From positions 3,952,212 to 4,016,211 of the forward strand of contig QXEO01001034.1 in assembly GCA_007115705.1 (NCBI GenBank): 64,000 nucleotides of DNA, given 5' to 3'. Of this stretch, positions 43,918-56,318 are shown in pieces; positions within the stretch are counted from its first letter, which is position 1, and the number at the start of each line of letters is the position of its first letter. The notes beneath the pieces are model-generated. The model worked only from the letters and a program-made list of their open reading frames with translations. It was not told where the DNA came from and searched no databases. This DNA comes from Dactylis glomerata. Taxonomy: Eukaryota; Streptophyta; Magnoliopsida; Poales; Poaceae. A program made the translations under genes and the position numbers.

Positions 43918-45214
43918 TTTCTTATATCTTATATTTATTAATTGGAGGTACCATCTGAGCCTCCACATTAATTTTGGAGTTTAGAGAATTACGTCCACCG
44001 ATTGAGATGTAACTAATTTCGAGCCGTATGATAAACAAAGAGAGTCCGATGGTCCGATCCCTTCTCCCTCGCGTTTAATTACGGCTCCCTTCATGCCGAG
44101 GAAAAAAAATCCTAACGCTGCCTATTCACCTCGCGGTGGCGGTGGCGGCGGCGACAGCAACGACGATCAAGCAGAAAATTGTGCATCGCGAATACTCCTC
44201 AGATGGATTCTTGCTAAACCAGCATAAGGCGGAGAAGCTTCTTTGACTCGCCATCGCGTTGACCTCTCCTGCACGTGTTGCTGTTGTAGGGCGGAGAGTA
44301 CATGTAACATGCCGACCACGATGAAGTTACTGTATCTTCGGCTACCTCCACCTGTTGTACATACAACACCAGGCCACGAATTGCAATACGTACGGGGTAA
44401 TTGGTCATGCAGCGGTTGATATTTCTGCAATGGTGGTCCAGGATTTTAATTAGAGGTAAATACGATAGATTGCATCTCTACTCCATACAATATGTTGATG
44501 TTCGCGTTGTTTAACCTATCCGTCGAGGCCCTTATGCAAAGCTCTTCTCTGTGTGCCAATCTTCATCCGATGCGTATCATAACTTATTTCCGATCAGAGG
44601 AAGTAGCAAACTGCAATAGAATTGTAATGACATGGAGATAGGAGAGAGGAATGAGCTATCGGTTCTTTTCTTTTTTCAAAGTATGTCAATGAACAAGAAC
44701 GACTCAGGCAAAATTCAGCTTTTAGTGTTTCCTAAATATTGTCCTATTTCCAAAAGGTATATTTCTTACTGAATTTTCTGCAGTAAAATTGTAATGACAT
44801 GGAGATAGGAGAGACCAATGAGCTTACATAAAGTTTGTCGACATGAGGACAAGCGTCTAAATATTGGTTTGTTATATATTTCCAGCTTAATTCGCAATTT
44901 GTGTTTCCTCTTAATTATATGTACTTGATTTTATTTCTTTATGTTAACATTTGGCCATTAGACCAAATTCTTTTTCTATTCAACCAGCCAAGCTGTCACA
45001 TGAATTTCATCTTCCCTAAATTGTAAATACATCATAATTTTCTTAGAAAATATCCATACCTAATTGAATTGATTATTGAAAAGTTTAATGATCCATGTAG
45101 GATGAAATAACATGAAATAAATTCAAAATATAATGTTAGCGTTCCCAAATCACTCAATACTAAAGTATATTTGAAAACCTGCTAGCCCACGCAGGTGCGT
45201 GGGTTGATGACTAG
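43918..45214 (+). mobile_element. Probable Helitron, 1.3 kb, plus orientation
   Basis: The 3' end has the stem CCCACGC-AGGT-GCGTGGG at 45186-45203, seven bases before CTAG at 45211-45214 and a following T. The 5' side begins (TT)TCTTATATCTTATA at 43918-43920 directly after repeat V sequence. V resumes only at 45581 because an LTR-like element follows. The exact 5' base is uncertain by two nucleotides. A duplicated segment (AATTGTAATGACATGGAGATAGGAGAGA) occurs near 44620 and 44788. Confidence 0.65.
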
Positions 45215-45216
45215 TT

Positions 45217-45578
45217 TGTTATAATAGGAGATGAACAATAACGAAAAACGATAAGTAAACACTGCAGAGGACACGAGATTTAACGTGGAAAACCCCTCCA
45301 ACACGAAGGGAAAACCACGAGGGCCAGCCAACAAACTAAACACTGCAGAGGACACGAGATTTAACGTGGAAAACCCCTCCAACACGAAGGGAAAAACCAC
45401 GAGGGCCAGCCAACAAACTCTTCACTATTTTCGGTGGGTGTTTACAAACGCCGTGGGTTATCAAAGACGCGATAAACCCTAGGTGGCGGCTTACAAGATG
45501 TATTTATAGACAATGGCAACGATCCATACCGCGGGGGGGGGGGGGGGGGGGGAGGGGGCTGCCGCTCCTATTATAACA
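45217..45578. mobile_element. LTR-like element (possible solo LTR), 362 bp
   Basis: Begins TGTTATAATAGGAG and ends with its perfect inverse CTCCTATTATAACA, i.e. TG...CA ends. It contains an 81-bp tandem duplication (TAAACACTGCAGAGGACACG at 45256 and 45337) and a run of about 21 G at 45531-45552. The phrase GATTTAACGTGGAAAACCCC is typical of plant Copia LTR ends. No matching 5-bp target duplication was seen, so a solo LTR is only the most likely reading; a TIR element is the alternative. Confidence 0.5.
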
Positions 45579-47815
45579 ATATTCTTCTTCAATAACCTCC
45601 TATCTAATGTATCACAAGCTATATATTCGAACACAAATCGTAGTCTAGGCATGAGAGGAAGGGTGAGCAATGGCAATTAGGATGGGTTGGGTTTGGCCAG
45701 TGCAATACATTGGGAATAGGAAGCACGCGGAAACACATATCCTTGGCTTGCTACTCTGGTTGCTGCCTCATGTGTCACAACTGTAGATAGAAATGACCAC
45801 TTGTTAAACCCCAAGGATAACTAGTCAAGGTGGCGCAATGACGAGGTGATTGTGAAGGATAGAGGCCACAATGAGAACAAGTGAGCCCATGAGGTTCTGC
45901 TGATATTAGGAGAACTCACGATATGAGGTTTTGCTGATATCTGTCGTGGTCATTCAATAATGTATTAGGAGAACTCACGATACACAACTAAGGACGGAGC
46001 TGATTACCAAGTTGACTAATCAGATCAGCTCATTCATGAGCTATATCCTCTCCCTAAGGAGCACCTTGTTGGTAAATGTCCCCATAGTCTAAGAGGACCA
46101 ATTGGAATGTGAAGTTGGCGTTAACCACTGCAAAGACCAATGAGCCATTTGATATGTGTTTGAAGGTGTTCTTCTTGCCCATCTAATGGTTGTTCACTAT
46201 GTTGAAAACTTGTGACAAGAAAAAAATGTGCAAAGAAAGGAATAGAAACAATCCAACCTACAAACACTAAAACTTTCCCGCTCTTGTACATTTAGTTGCA
46301 AATTATAGCTGACATTCATTTGGATTTTACGTGTCTGAACACACTAATTATTAGATAAAATAGACCCATATGGGATATTTCCTTGTAGAGATCTGATGGG
46401 ATCCTAACCATCAATTGTAGTAGTGCATGTTCAATGCTACTAATATTTATTGTTTCTATCTCAAGGATACTATTTCCACCATATATTATCGTGAGCCAAA
46501 CCAATAATATGATTGTCTCTCAATTTCTAGGTGCCAAAAAATGTACATGATCGAGTCTTAGGATATTGGATCTCTCGAGGTGGGGACCCTCTGGCGGCTA
46601 TTCCTCTTCGGACCGATGTTCATGTTTCCAGGTTCTCTACCATTTTACTCACCAAACGGCTCGTTGAAAAATCACACCTCATATTTATTATCGCCCCTTG
46701 TCAGTTGCCTGTCTTGCCCATCCATGAAGGTGAGGATAACGTATGTACTAAACAAGTGGAAACTTGTGTTATGTCTCAAATATCTCGGAATTGTTACTTG
46801 CATGTTATTTTTCTAGAAATCTTGACCTCTGCATAAATTGATGTACATAGATATATTTTATTTATTATTCAAATTTCCTTGAAAATCCGAGCAACAACGT
46901 CGAACAAGTCGACCAAAAAAACCAAGTCCGTCTACAGACAGGAGCTTCACCACCCTGCCACAAACCGTATGACATTTGGAAAAGGGGAGCTATGCCCCAG
47001 CTGCTGCATTGAAGTGATGCACACATCCACATAGTGACTCAAAGTCTGCAACACATGAAAAATACATAACTCTATTGTGGCAACTTATAAACATGTAAGC
47101 ATGGTTTAATCAATAACTACATGTTACATACTATTACATATGCAACAACCTTTTGTTTATTAAATATTTAGCGATCATTTCTCGGGTTCCATTGCAAAGA
47201 ATGAAACCATATAAAGGTCTTTGTCCCAATACAAGGGGAGCAAAGCTCCATCCATAGTAGAAAAGAAAATGCAAACAACACAGTAGATTAGACTAAATGA
47301 AGTGAGATAATTCCATAGGTTCATAGTTGTAATTCAGATCAACCACCACACCTGTTTCAGATTTACTAATATAACCCCATTAAACACTAAGCAATTTCTT
47401 TTATTCTATAGGCTCCACATAATAACACTAGCATGAAAATTTTCAATGTGCATTCACAATTGAATGGTGCAATTCCTGCATCTCAAGATCACGAATAGTG
47501 CAATTCATGCTTCTCAAAGCATTTATGAGTTAGAAAAAGTGATTCACAAAGATTAATCTACTCCTATTGCGCTTATTCTTAGATGAAACATGAGAGTACA
47601 TCCTATTTATTCATCTAAATAAAAAGTGTTTCACAAAGCATTTATAAGCGCAATAAGCATTCATGAATCATGAGAGTACATCCTACTTATTGCGCTTAAA
47701 TTGTAGAACTTCTTATGAAAACCCAACTCTCTACACTATTAAAGAAAACAATCGAGCGTCTTAAATGTCATATCAGATCAGGCCTAGTGATCCTCTGTTA
47801 GTACATTTTGTAACT

Positions 47816-48240
47816 ATTCAAAGTTTTATCTGAGGCCTTCTGAAGTTCTGATCTATAAGATATATTTCTTATTTTTGGATAACATGAATTGATGTTCATA
47901 TGTCTACATATCATGGGTGAACACTCTATGTCTCTACGAGAACCTATAAATAATCAACTAGTAAGAGGTTTATTCCATCGATTTCTCTTGCTTCACTTAT
48001 AGTAATCAGCAGAGATTAGTTTTCATTTGCCTTTTGCGAATGCATCTTCACAATGGCCATAGTAACTGAAGCACACGGGTGTATGGACTTGCGGATTTCC
48101 TTTGTACACTTTATATATATAATACATACTGCCATGTTCAGCATACAACCTTCTTCCACAACGACCTTAGCTCTTCCTTTCCAGCATGTGGTGTGGAGAA
48201 TACATGTGTTAGTAAGGGCACGTGGAATGGGTGGCATCAA
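47816..48240. repeat. Continuation of repeat V, matched by 51840-52250
   Basis: TTGATGTTCATATGTCTA, the following CTATAGTAATCAGCAG-like part and the CATGTTCAGCATACAACCTTC block match 51890-52220 in the same order at lower identity. No domain. Confidence 0.55.
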
Positions 48241-49093
48241 AAAATAAAAATTTCGTAGAAGTGATTGTATTGAGAAAAATCAGAATGGTCTTCCTTTCAT
48301 TCGGTTGCAGTGGTTGCATGCACCTCACGGCGCGGCTCTGTATGGATCCAGTTAGCTAAGAGTCTAGGGTGGCACGTCTGCTGGTGAAATTTGTCTTGGC
48401 GGACGATGGCGGTGTCCTATGCGTCACTACCTTGACGAATGCATTGTCGTTGCAGATTTTGTACCCTAGCTCAGGTTGTTTTGAGGAAAACCCTAGGTCT
48501 AGATCCCACGGATCAGACGATGGCGCCGCTCAGTGCTTCTCTCCCTCTTGAGTGCATCGTTTTGGAGCAGGACGTGGTTGGGAGGCTCTGAAGGCGAAGC
48601 GATGTGGCATCTACCGCGTCAAGAATTGTGGGTCCTGATATTGTGGTGTGGCAAGGTCTGGCCTATGCTTGACAATGATGTACGTAGGACGGTGGTGTTG
48701 TCAGGTGCCGTGGCGGCTTTGATGGCAGGCCTAGAAAGGGCTATGTGGATCTCTACCTTGAAGATTGACCAAATATGGATGACGGTGACAGATTCTAAAG
48801 CGAGTGCATGAGGTGCACGTCGAGGGTCTCATAGACCGAATGTGTGCTCCTGTTTTCACTATCGGGCGACTAAGTAATTCTCGGATTTTTAGCTGGTGGG
48901 ACATTAATTTGTGTTCCTAGGACATAAAGCCCTGGCGACAATTTATTCACTCATTGTCGGATTTGTAGGTGTTAAGTGGTCACTTCGGATTTTGCGTTAT
49001 ATGCTCTTTTCAGATCTTTGTTGAATAAAATCAAAATAAATTTGTATGCATCTCTTTGATGAAGTGGCCGGGGTCTCAAACTCCATTTTTTAA
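48241..49093. other. Unassigned, possible retroelement 3' end
   Basis: Moderately GC-rich, with short open frames (48369-48551, 48533-48811) lacking domains. The end has GTTGAATAAAATCAAAATAAA, like a polyadenylation region of a LINE or pseudogene, but no target duplication was found. Confidence 0.35.
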
Positions 49094-51060
49094 AAAGTAG
49101 TGAGCATCGCTTGGCAATCAGTAAATACAATCGGCATGTCCGCATGTTCTATAGTACTCCCTATGCAGGTGTAATCAAGGTCTGGCTATTTGTACCAACT
49201 ACTATAATATTATCGAAGGTCTCTTCTTATGGGGCGCCGCTGCATTTCTCATGGATAAAATTCCAAGTATTGTCCTTATTTGTAGAATCTCACAAAAGTG
49301 ATGTGAGTCGTATTAATTGTTTTAGGGATCATACTTACTCCGTCCAGAAAAGAGTGTACGTGAGAGATTTTCAAGAGAAATTCATTTTACTCCAGAGAAA
49401 GAAAAAGAGGCGGCGGCTAGGGTTCCACCCTAGCAGCCGCCACCATCTGTCTTGTCCTCGCCGCCTCCTCTTATTGCCGCTCCGGTGGCGGGAGGGGGTG
49501 GCAACCTCGAACCCACACTCGGCGTTGTTGAAGGTCTCTAAGTTAGAGTTTGGTCAACCAGCATCATTGTTATGGTGGCTATGGCAGCATTATGCTGGAC
49601 AAGAATAAGGTATACCTGTCTCCTTGTCCACCTCGTTGGCGACGATCTCGCTAGCGTTGAGGAGGGCGAGGATTCTTCTGGTCACTGCTTCCATGGAGTG
49701 GTGAATCTCGTTCAGTCTATGTATGTTACAAGTTTGGTGTTAGAAACTTTAGATCGATTCAAGGATTCAAATGCGGCGACTTCGGCTCTGGGGTGCTGGT
49801 CCTTAGGGGCACGTGCACGAAGACTTCCCGACTGTCATCAACAACGTCAGGCAGACTCAGGTAAGGGAGCGGCGACATCGACGCGTCGGCGGCTCGCTCT
49901 GGCGGTAGTAGTGGTCGTTAGGTGGTCCAAGGACCTCAATGTAATTTTTATTATATTTGGGTTGCCTTGTACTTCTTATGAACTCATGGATATATTTGGA
50001 TCTTTCTCACAAAAAAAAACTTCCCCACCTCCAATAAACTAAGTGCATGTTAAAAATGAGAAGACCATATGCTAAATCTTATTGGTCTTGATTTCCACGC
50101 GATGAGAGAGAAGCAAATTTTCTTATTTTAAAATGTATTGAAAAAAGAGATGTACATTTTTTTGTGGACAAAGTTTAGAGCTGGATATACACCTGAAGGA
50201 GTAAATACTAAGCACTTGTACACGTCATCGTCGCTGCATAGTTGTTGTTGTGTTTGGACAATCTTTTGGTACCCCGGGCATATGGATTATAGAGGGCTCT
50301 CGGCTCTTGCATTAACTGTGTGTGGCAACCTGTCAGGGTGTTGGGTTTTGTAAAATATGATTGTATACATCCTAGTTGGTGGAGAGGCTAGGGTAATAAA
50401 TCTTCCATTTTCTATAACAAGTAAGTTCCACAGACTAAAAACTTACAAATATATGTTGCCTCTATAGTCTACCTCTATATATGGTCTCGTACCAGGACAT
50501 ATAGTAGCACCATACGTCCATACATAAACAAACTCAACCGTAGTTGAGACACAGGAGAAACAGTCTGCAATGATAAATAGGATGTGTTGCATCGCAAGTG
50601 CATTACATAGGAATATGAGGTACGGGAAAACACATCTCATGCCACAGCTTTTGTTGTTGTTATTATCCATGGCACAGAAGTGGAAATAATTGCGGACATG
50701 CTATGTTGAAGTGCGAGGAGACCAACTTGAGTCTTGAGGTGGTGCAGAAGTGAGGTGATGCTAAATGATAGCTGCCGCGTCGACCTAGATGAGCAGTGGG
50801 AAGCGGTGGTATCTCTCATGTGTCATTTTTTTTCCGATAAAGATCTCTCATGTGTCATGACCATTCGCTGTAATCGCCCGTATTTACTCTAAAATGGCGC
50901 TCATCACAAGCCCAATCAGCCTGATCAGTATGCATGCGGGGAGAAACAAGAAACCTGTCAGTAGGAAGCAAAGCTATTGCAAAAAAAAGGAAATAATAGA
51001 AAATTTGTAGACTGCAAACACTTCTCACTTTCTGCTCTCAACGGTTTAATTTAGAGAGAT
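49094..51060. repeat. Repeat U, copy C, split by an insertion
   Basis: 49094-49319 and 50218-51060 match copy A (7031-8050). The interruption sits within AATTG|TACACGTCATCG of copy A. Copy C runs further right than copy B. Confidence 0.7.
49336..50203. mobile_element. Stowaway-type element with an internal insertion
   Basis: Left TACTCCGTCCAGAAAAGAGT and right inverse (ACATTTTTTTGTGGACAAAG ... GAAGGAGTA) are imperfect inverted ends. Between about 49402 and 50020 lies a GC-rich sequence starting with the hairpin GGCGGCTAGGG/CCCTAGCAGCCGCC and ending in an A run, with open frames lacking domains; it looks like a retroposed segment placed in the MITE. Confidence 0.55.
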
Positions 51061-51639
51061 TTTACGGTGCATCGGACTATATATTTAGTTGGTAGTATAT
51101 TTTTTTATCGGACGATCCAAATTAATTAGGCCAGTTTTGGGTCAAGATCGTAAAGATAGATTGTTAATTTGCGTGGTTCTAGAGGTACAATTGGCTTTCA
51201 TGTGTAAGTTACAAATTTGGAGGAGTTATTTCTTCTAGCTGACACACGAACGCCCAGAGGCCAGCGCCGCCACAATCCTTTTTTGCGTCGAGCTCCTGGA
51301 GCTCGCACAGCTCCGTCGTGCCCCGAAGCTCGCCCAGCACCACCACCACCAGGCCGCCCAAAGCTCGCCCCAGCACCCATCACACCCCGGACCTCCTGCT
51401 CTCAGACCGGCAGGTGGAGTTGGCATTGAGCAGATGCACCGTCACCAGCTGGAGTACCATGATTGCGTCCTCCTCATTCATCTCATCACCATGGTGAGCC
51501 ATGGCGACCATGGCAATCAGTGCTAATTTGGCCAAATCACGTACCAAAATAGCTTTTCTGCTAATATATAGGCGGGAAATATTTGTTCCCCGCCCATGCA
51601 TAGTGTAGTTCATGTGCTAAAGGGGAAAAAATGGGGGCT
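51061..51639. other. Unassigned, with a GC-rich part
   Basis: 51220-51430 is GC-rich with open frames on both strands but no domain. Flanks are AT-rich. Confidence 0.35.
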
Positions 51640-52700
51640 TTTCTTCCCAGTAAAACGGTTTCAAACTACTTTTATGCACTATCAAGGATAATCATGAATC
51701 TTGAGAGTACACCATACTTAGAGCACTTAAACTAAACCTAATTATCTATAAAGAAAATAACCATAATAAGATGTCTTAATTGTTACATTAGATTAGGGCT
51801 AATGATCCTTTGCAAATACATTTTTCGCCTATATAGCAATTTATCTAAGGTCCCTGAGTTGCAAGACATTTTTATTTCTTATGGAATAGCACGATTTGAT
51901 GTTCACATGTCTAAAGAACATGGTTGGACACCAAACCCGATATTTTTATGGAACCATATGAATACTCTAGTACTAATAAATTTATTCACAAGTTTCTCTC
52001 GCGTCACCTATAGCATTCAAAGGAGAAAATCTCTCAATTGCTTTTGTGAGGTGCATCATCACAAGGACCATTATCTCACATGGTAGTACCGGCTTGCGAT
52101 TTTCTCTTCTACACACCCTTTTATGTATAGGACACACTACCTTCTATGATACTACCATGTTCAATATGCACCTTCTCCGCGATGGCCTTAAGTATTCCTC
52201 TGCAACACGAGGTGCGTAGAATACAACTACAAAGAAATACAAGGGAAGTAGTGGGTGGATCTTAAAATACAGCTTTCATCAAATAGAAGAAACTAGTTCC
52301 CTTGGCTGCAAATTTGGAAGAAGTTCGATGAAATTCTAGAAAATACCTTTTGTTTGGTTTGTACTAAATACAAAGACATTGAACTGAGACACCTTGGTAG
52401 TTAGGAGTTGGTACCGAGATATCCTTTCTACAATTAGACGAAGAGATGACTTTACTTGGAAACAGTTAATATGCTCACCAAACATCCCTTATCTAAGCAT
52501 GACCCGCCCCTTATAAAAGATGTATTGCCTCCTACATACATACCTATTATACAAAAGGATTATATAGTAGCACCCACACTAAAACAAACCATATACAGTA
52601 GTTGAGACATGGGAGAAAGAAAGTAATATGTTGCAACTAGAAGGCATTAGGTTGGCTGGTGCAATACGTTAGGAATAGGAGGTACACGGAAAGCCATCTT
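51640..52700. repeat. Diverged copy of the V repeat family
   Basis: Matches parts of V and its continuation: TGTCTTAA(T/A)TGT(T/C)A near 51771, GATGTTCACATGTCTA near 51898, CCTTATAAAAGATGTA near 52510, and GGTGCAATACGTTAGGAATAG near 52660. Order agrees with a cyclic reading of the V unit, suggesting it was once part of a tandem array. Confidence 0.5.
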
Positions 52701-53193
52701 CTCCCACATAATACCTGGTCGTTGTCATACGTTTCATGGAAACAGAAGCAATCAAACACCCAGCAAGACCAATTCCATGCGGCACACGATAAGTGAAGTG
52801 CTGCCAAACAACGAATGCGGATTTGGGGGTGATTTTGTTTGCGGTCACCGAGTTCCTTGCCACAGGCTCACAGGTACCTTTGTTGCTTGTAATAGATGTC
52901 ATTTGAAAATTTGGGTAGGTAATGCCTCAGAGGGTCCATTCTGAACGAAATGAGGGCAAACCAAATATTGCCGTGGCTTCTCCCATTTTGGGCCCATTGC
53001 GGTCCCGCATGTCAGTATTTCTCCGTTATGTGCCGAGCCAGTGGGTCCTGCTTGTCAGGAGTCTCTGTTATGTTGCCTCGTTAGTTGACAATATGCCAAC
53101 TCCACCTGCAATTCTCAGTACGAACAAATCCCCTTTCTTGTCCTTCCAACCCTAGACCCCCCCTAGGTCGGCGTCGAATTCCGGCGGCGGCGC
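52701..53193. other. Unassigned upstream of a GC-rich ORF
   Basis: No domain. The last 100 bases are CT-rich and precede the ATG at 53194; no clear TATA box. Confidence 0.35.
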
Positions 53194-53520
53194 ATGTCTA
53201 CCAGCAGGAAACGAGAGGCACCATCGCCGCCAGGAGCGGCGATTGCTGGAGCTGCCAGCCAGGAAAGCAGCCAGAGATCTTGCAACAAGCCAGCAGCGGG
53301 GAGCAGCGAGAAGCGGAAAGCTTGCCCGACAGCGGTGGCGCCGCTGTCCAAGCGAATAGCCGGCCCGGCGTTGGCGCCGCCGACCAAGAGCAATCGAAGT
53401 GGTAGCCCTCCGGCATCGCTGGCGCGGCGCCGCCTGCAGATTGGAGCAAAAGAACAAATCCCAAAGATGAACGGAGTTGGGCCTTCTACTGTTAGTGTGA
53501 GCGCCAGAAAGCCGAGGTGA
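53194..53520 (+). CDS. Short GC-rich ORF, basic and low-complexity, unrecognised
   Basis: 108 codons from ATG at 53194, rich in Ser, Ala, Pro, Lys and Arg, with two nuclear-signal-like basic patches (SRKRE, EKRKA). It ends AGCCGAG|GTGAAT, which could be a splice donor at 53516, so it may be the first exon of a longer gene or transposon gene. No downstream exon could be joined before the repeat at 53917. Function unknown; it could be spurious. Confidence 0.35.
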   Translation: MSTSRKREAPSPPGAAIAGAASQESSQRSCNKPAAGSSEKRKACPTAVAPLSKRIAGPALAPPTKSNRSGSPPASLARRRLQIGAKEQIPKMNGVGPSTVSVSARKPR

Positions 53521-53909
53521 ATATTTCAGATCCCTCTCTTATATCCCGATAGCACTAAGATGTTTTATGGAATGGCAGGAGTAACTGTCAGTATCTAAAC
53601 AATTGTAGAGAAGCAACTGACTGATTTTTATCATATGTGTTCCCAAATTGTGGTATGATTTTGTATGCAATTAATCCTCAATCTCTATCAAACCAACCAA
53701 CATGCAAACCCAGATTTTTTATCTTATGGAAGTCATATTAAATTTATGTTCATATCTGAAGGCTCCAATTTATCCAAAAGCAGAAAACATACTTTTTGTC
53801 TTATGTTTTCCCAAATTGTGGTATGATTAGAGAAAAGCAACTAATTTTTATCTTTTGTTTTCCAATATTTATGAGACAACGCTGATTCAGAGAACATTGA
53901 TTGCTGGTT
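53521..53909. other. AT-rich stretch after the short ORF
   Basis: Intron-like, with CCCAAATTGTGGTATGAT occurring twice (53641 and 53810). No gene seen. Confidence 0.35.
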
Positions 53910-55570
53910 GATGGCGCCAGAAAAGAGTTGGTGCCTAGTTGCATGTCCAGCCCGTTGGGAACCCCAAGAGGAAGGTGTGATGAATATAGCAGCAAGATTT
54001 TCCCTCAGTTAAGAAACCAAGGTTTGTCGATCAGGAGAAGAGCAGACAATGCAACTGAAGGTGATGCGGACTGGCTTAGTAACACTCCAACAAGGGCGCC
54101 GTTTAACGATACTTGTTGACTCGTCTTCGGCCAGAAGCAACGTGGAACCTGCACACAACACAACCAAGTACTTTGTTCCCAACTTGCGATGAGGTTGTCA
54201 ATCTCACCGGTTTGCTTGAAACAAAGGTTATGAGCGTATCGAGTGGAAAACAGTAGAAGTATGCGAGTAAAGTAAACAGTGCGAGTAAAGTAAACAGGTG
54301 ATAGCAATATGATGGAAATAGGACCGGGGTCAACAGTTCACTAGTGGTGTCTCTCCATAAGATAAATAACACATGCTGGGTAAACAAATTACAGTTGGGC
54401 AATTGATAGAATAAAGATAAACGTGATATGTCAAGAAGATCACTATGAGATTTACTCTGGGCATTACAACAAAATACATAGACCGCCATCCAACTGCATC
54501 TATGACTAATAATCCACTTGTGGCGAATCAATCCGAGAACTCCACATGTATTAAGTTGCGAACAACAGATAATTGCATTAAGCAAAGTGTGTAATGTAAA
54601 CAAAGCATATGCCCTTGAGCATATGAATGTTGTTTTCTCCCTAGTAGCAACAGCACATCTACAACCTTAGAGGTTTCTGTCACTCCCCCAGGTTAAATAG
54701 AGGCATGAACCCACTATCGAGCATAAATACCCCCTCTTGGAGTCACTAGCAACTACTCGGCCAAGATAGCTACTAACAACAGAGAGCATGCAAGATCATA
54801 AACAATATAGAGATAACATAAGATATAATTCAGTACAACAACTCAATCATAACACCAATATTCATCGGATCCCAACAAACCAAACATGTAGAATTACATA
54901 ACGGTGATCTCAATCATGTAGGGTAGCTCATAAGATCTAAACATGAAGCACATGGTGGAGAAGATAACCATCTAGCTACTGCTATGGACCCATAGTCCAA
55001 GGTAGACTACTCACTCATCGCTCCGGAGGCAAGCATGGCGATGAAGAAGAACTCCGGTGGCGATTCCCCTCTCCGACAGGGTGCCGGGAAGAGCTTCTGG
55101 ACCCTCCCGATCTTCGGGTCGACGGCGGCGGCGGATCGCGTTGTGTTCTGGAAAAGTGATCGGGTACTTAGGTTTTTCCCGTCGGGGGGTCTTTATAGGC
55201 GAAGGGGCGATGTCAGAGGTGGAGCCAGGCGGCCTCACGCCAGGGTGGCGCGACCCAGGCCCTGGCCGCGCCAGCCTGGTGTGTGGGGCCCCTGTGGCCC
55301 CCCTCCTACTCCTCTTCGGATCTCTGGAAGCTTCCGGGTAAAATAAGACTTCAGGTACTTGTTTCGTCCAATTCCGAGAATATTTCCTGTGTATCACTTC
55401 TGAAACACAAAAACAGCAGAAAACAGGGAACTTGCACTGTGGCGACTTGTTAGTAGGTTAGTTCCGGAAAATGCATAAAAGTGCTACGAAGTGTAACGAA
55501 ACAGTAGGCAAATGGTGTAAAAACAAGCATGGAGCATCAAAAATTATAGATATGTTGGAGACGTATCAAA
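53910..55570. mobile_element. Non-coding Triticeae-type dispersed repeat
   Basis: Contains the string TTTTCCCTCAGTTAAGAAACCAAGG, then a long AT-rich part with ATAGAGATAACATAAGAT-like phrases, a GC-rich block at 55030-55330 with the phrase GGGGCCCCTGTGGCCC, and ends with ATTATAGATATGTTGGAGAC then GTATCA. I know these phrases as recurring together in wheat-group repeats, but not with certainty to which superfamily they belong. The open frames are not conserved domains. Confidence 0.5.
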
Positions 55571-55592
55571 CATATATAAAATAAATGTCCGA

Positions 55593-56318
55593 GTGCATCA
55601 GTATATTGCTAGATTATATTATGGCTTGGAGAGGTATGTGGCTTCGCAGTCTGTGCAAATGAATGTGAATTGCAGTGAGATTGTGTCAGTTTCGCAGCTT
55701 GTTGACATTCTTCACGCTAGGATTCCTTGGGGCTTCAAACAGAAGGCTAAGTTTGTGTGGATGAACATAAATCAGGTGTACGAACAACTTGAGCACTCCC
55801 ATCAGCTGTTGCAGATTTGAGAGAAGTATAATGGTACTCATCAGTTGGATCTCTTTGTTATGGTTGATGATGTTGATGCACCAGAAGCACAGTTAGGTGC
55901 CAAAGGTGTTGATCCAGATGGTGGTGCTCCCAGTGGTATGGATGCTTGTAAACTAGCAGCTATTGACCATTCACAACCGTATCTAATTGCTTTGTAAGTA
56001 GATCCTTACACTGCAGTACTAGATGATGGCCAAGAATTTGCTGTGGAGAACGATCGTATAGAAATAATGGTAGATCCCAAGACAGTTACTGTTGACCAGA
56101 TTCTTGAGCAGCTAAAGCAGAGATGTCCTTGGGGCCCTAATCAGCAGGCATGTTTACGTTGGTGGCACTTTAAGAAGAGGGATTTTATCGAAATTGTTAA
56201 AGATGACGATCTTATGCAGGTTTTCCGAAGGAAGAAATTGAGTAAGAAGGTATTTTTTGTAGTTACAATTTCAGAAATGGTTGGAGATGATGAGACTGCT
56301 GTAGAACTGTCTTCTTGA
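55593..56318 (+). pseudogene. MULE-like transposon frame with two related N-terminal modules
   Basis: One frame of 241 codons with stops at 55818-55820 and 55995-55997. Two segments are related: about codons 20-95 (VSVSQLVDILHARIPWGFKQ, then FVWMN and LDLFVMVDD) and codons 151-230 (VTVDQILEQLKQRCPWGPNQ, then LRWWHF and KVFFVVTIS). The shape (V-x-V-x-Q-ILE..PWG...W) recalls PB1-like N-terminal regions of plant Mutator-type transposon proteins, which is why I lean to MULE. No transposase core follows; 56330-57000 is AT-rich. Non-functional. Confidence 0.5.

Larger units (their letters stand above)
40313..47815. repeat. Repeat V, copy V3, split by two Helitrons and an LTR-like element
   Basis: Host segments 40313-40348, 43801-43917 and 45581-47815 join to give one V unit in the V1 order. 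The open frame at 46531-46836 corresponds to 25216-25482 in V1. The pieces are about as similar to V1 as to V2. Confidence 0.75.

Noticed and set aside
45531..45557. Long G run as a regulatory quadruplex
   Set aside because: A homopolymer of this kind is most simply replication slippage or a sequencing artefact; no further support.
49402..50042. Open frames at 49111-49608 and 49572-50042 as genes
   Set aside because: They span the junction between repeat U and an inserted element and show no domain.
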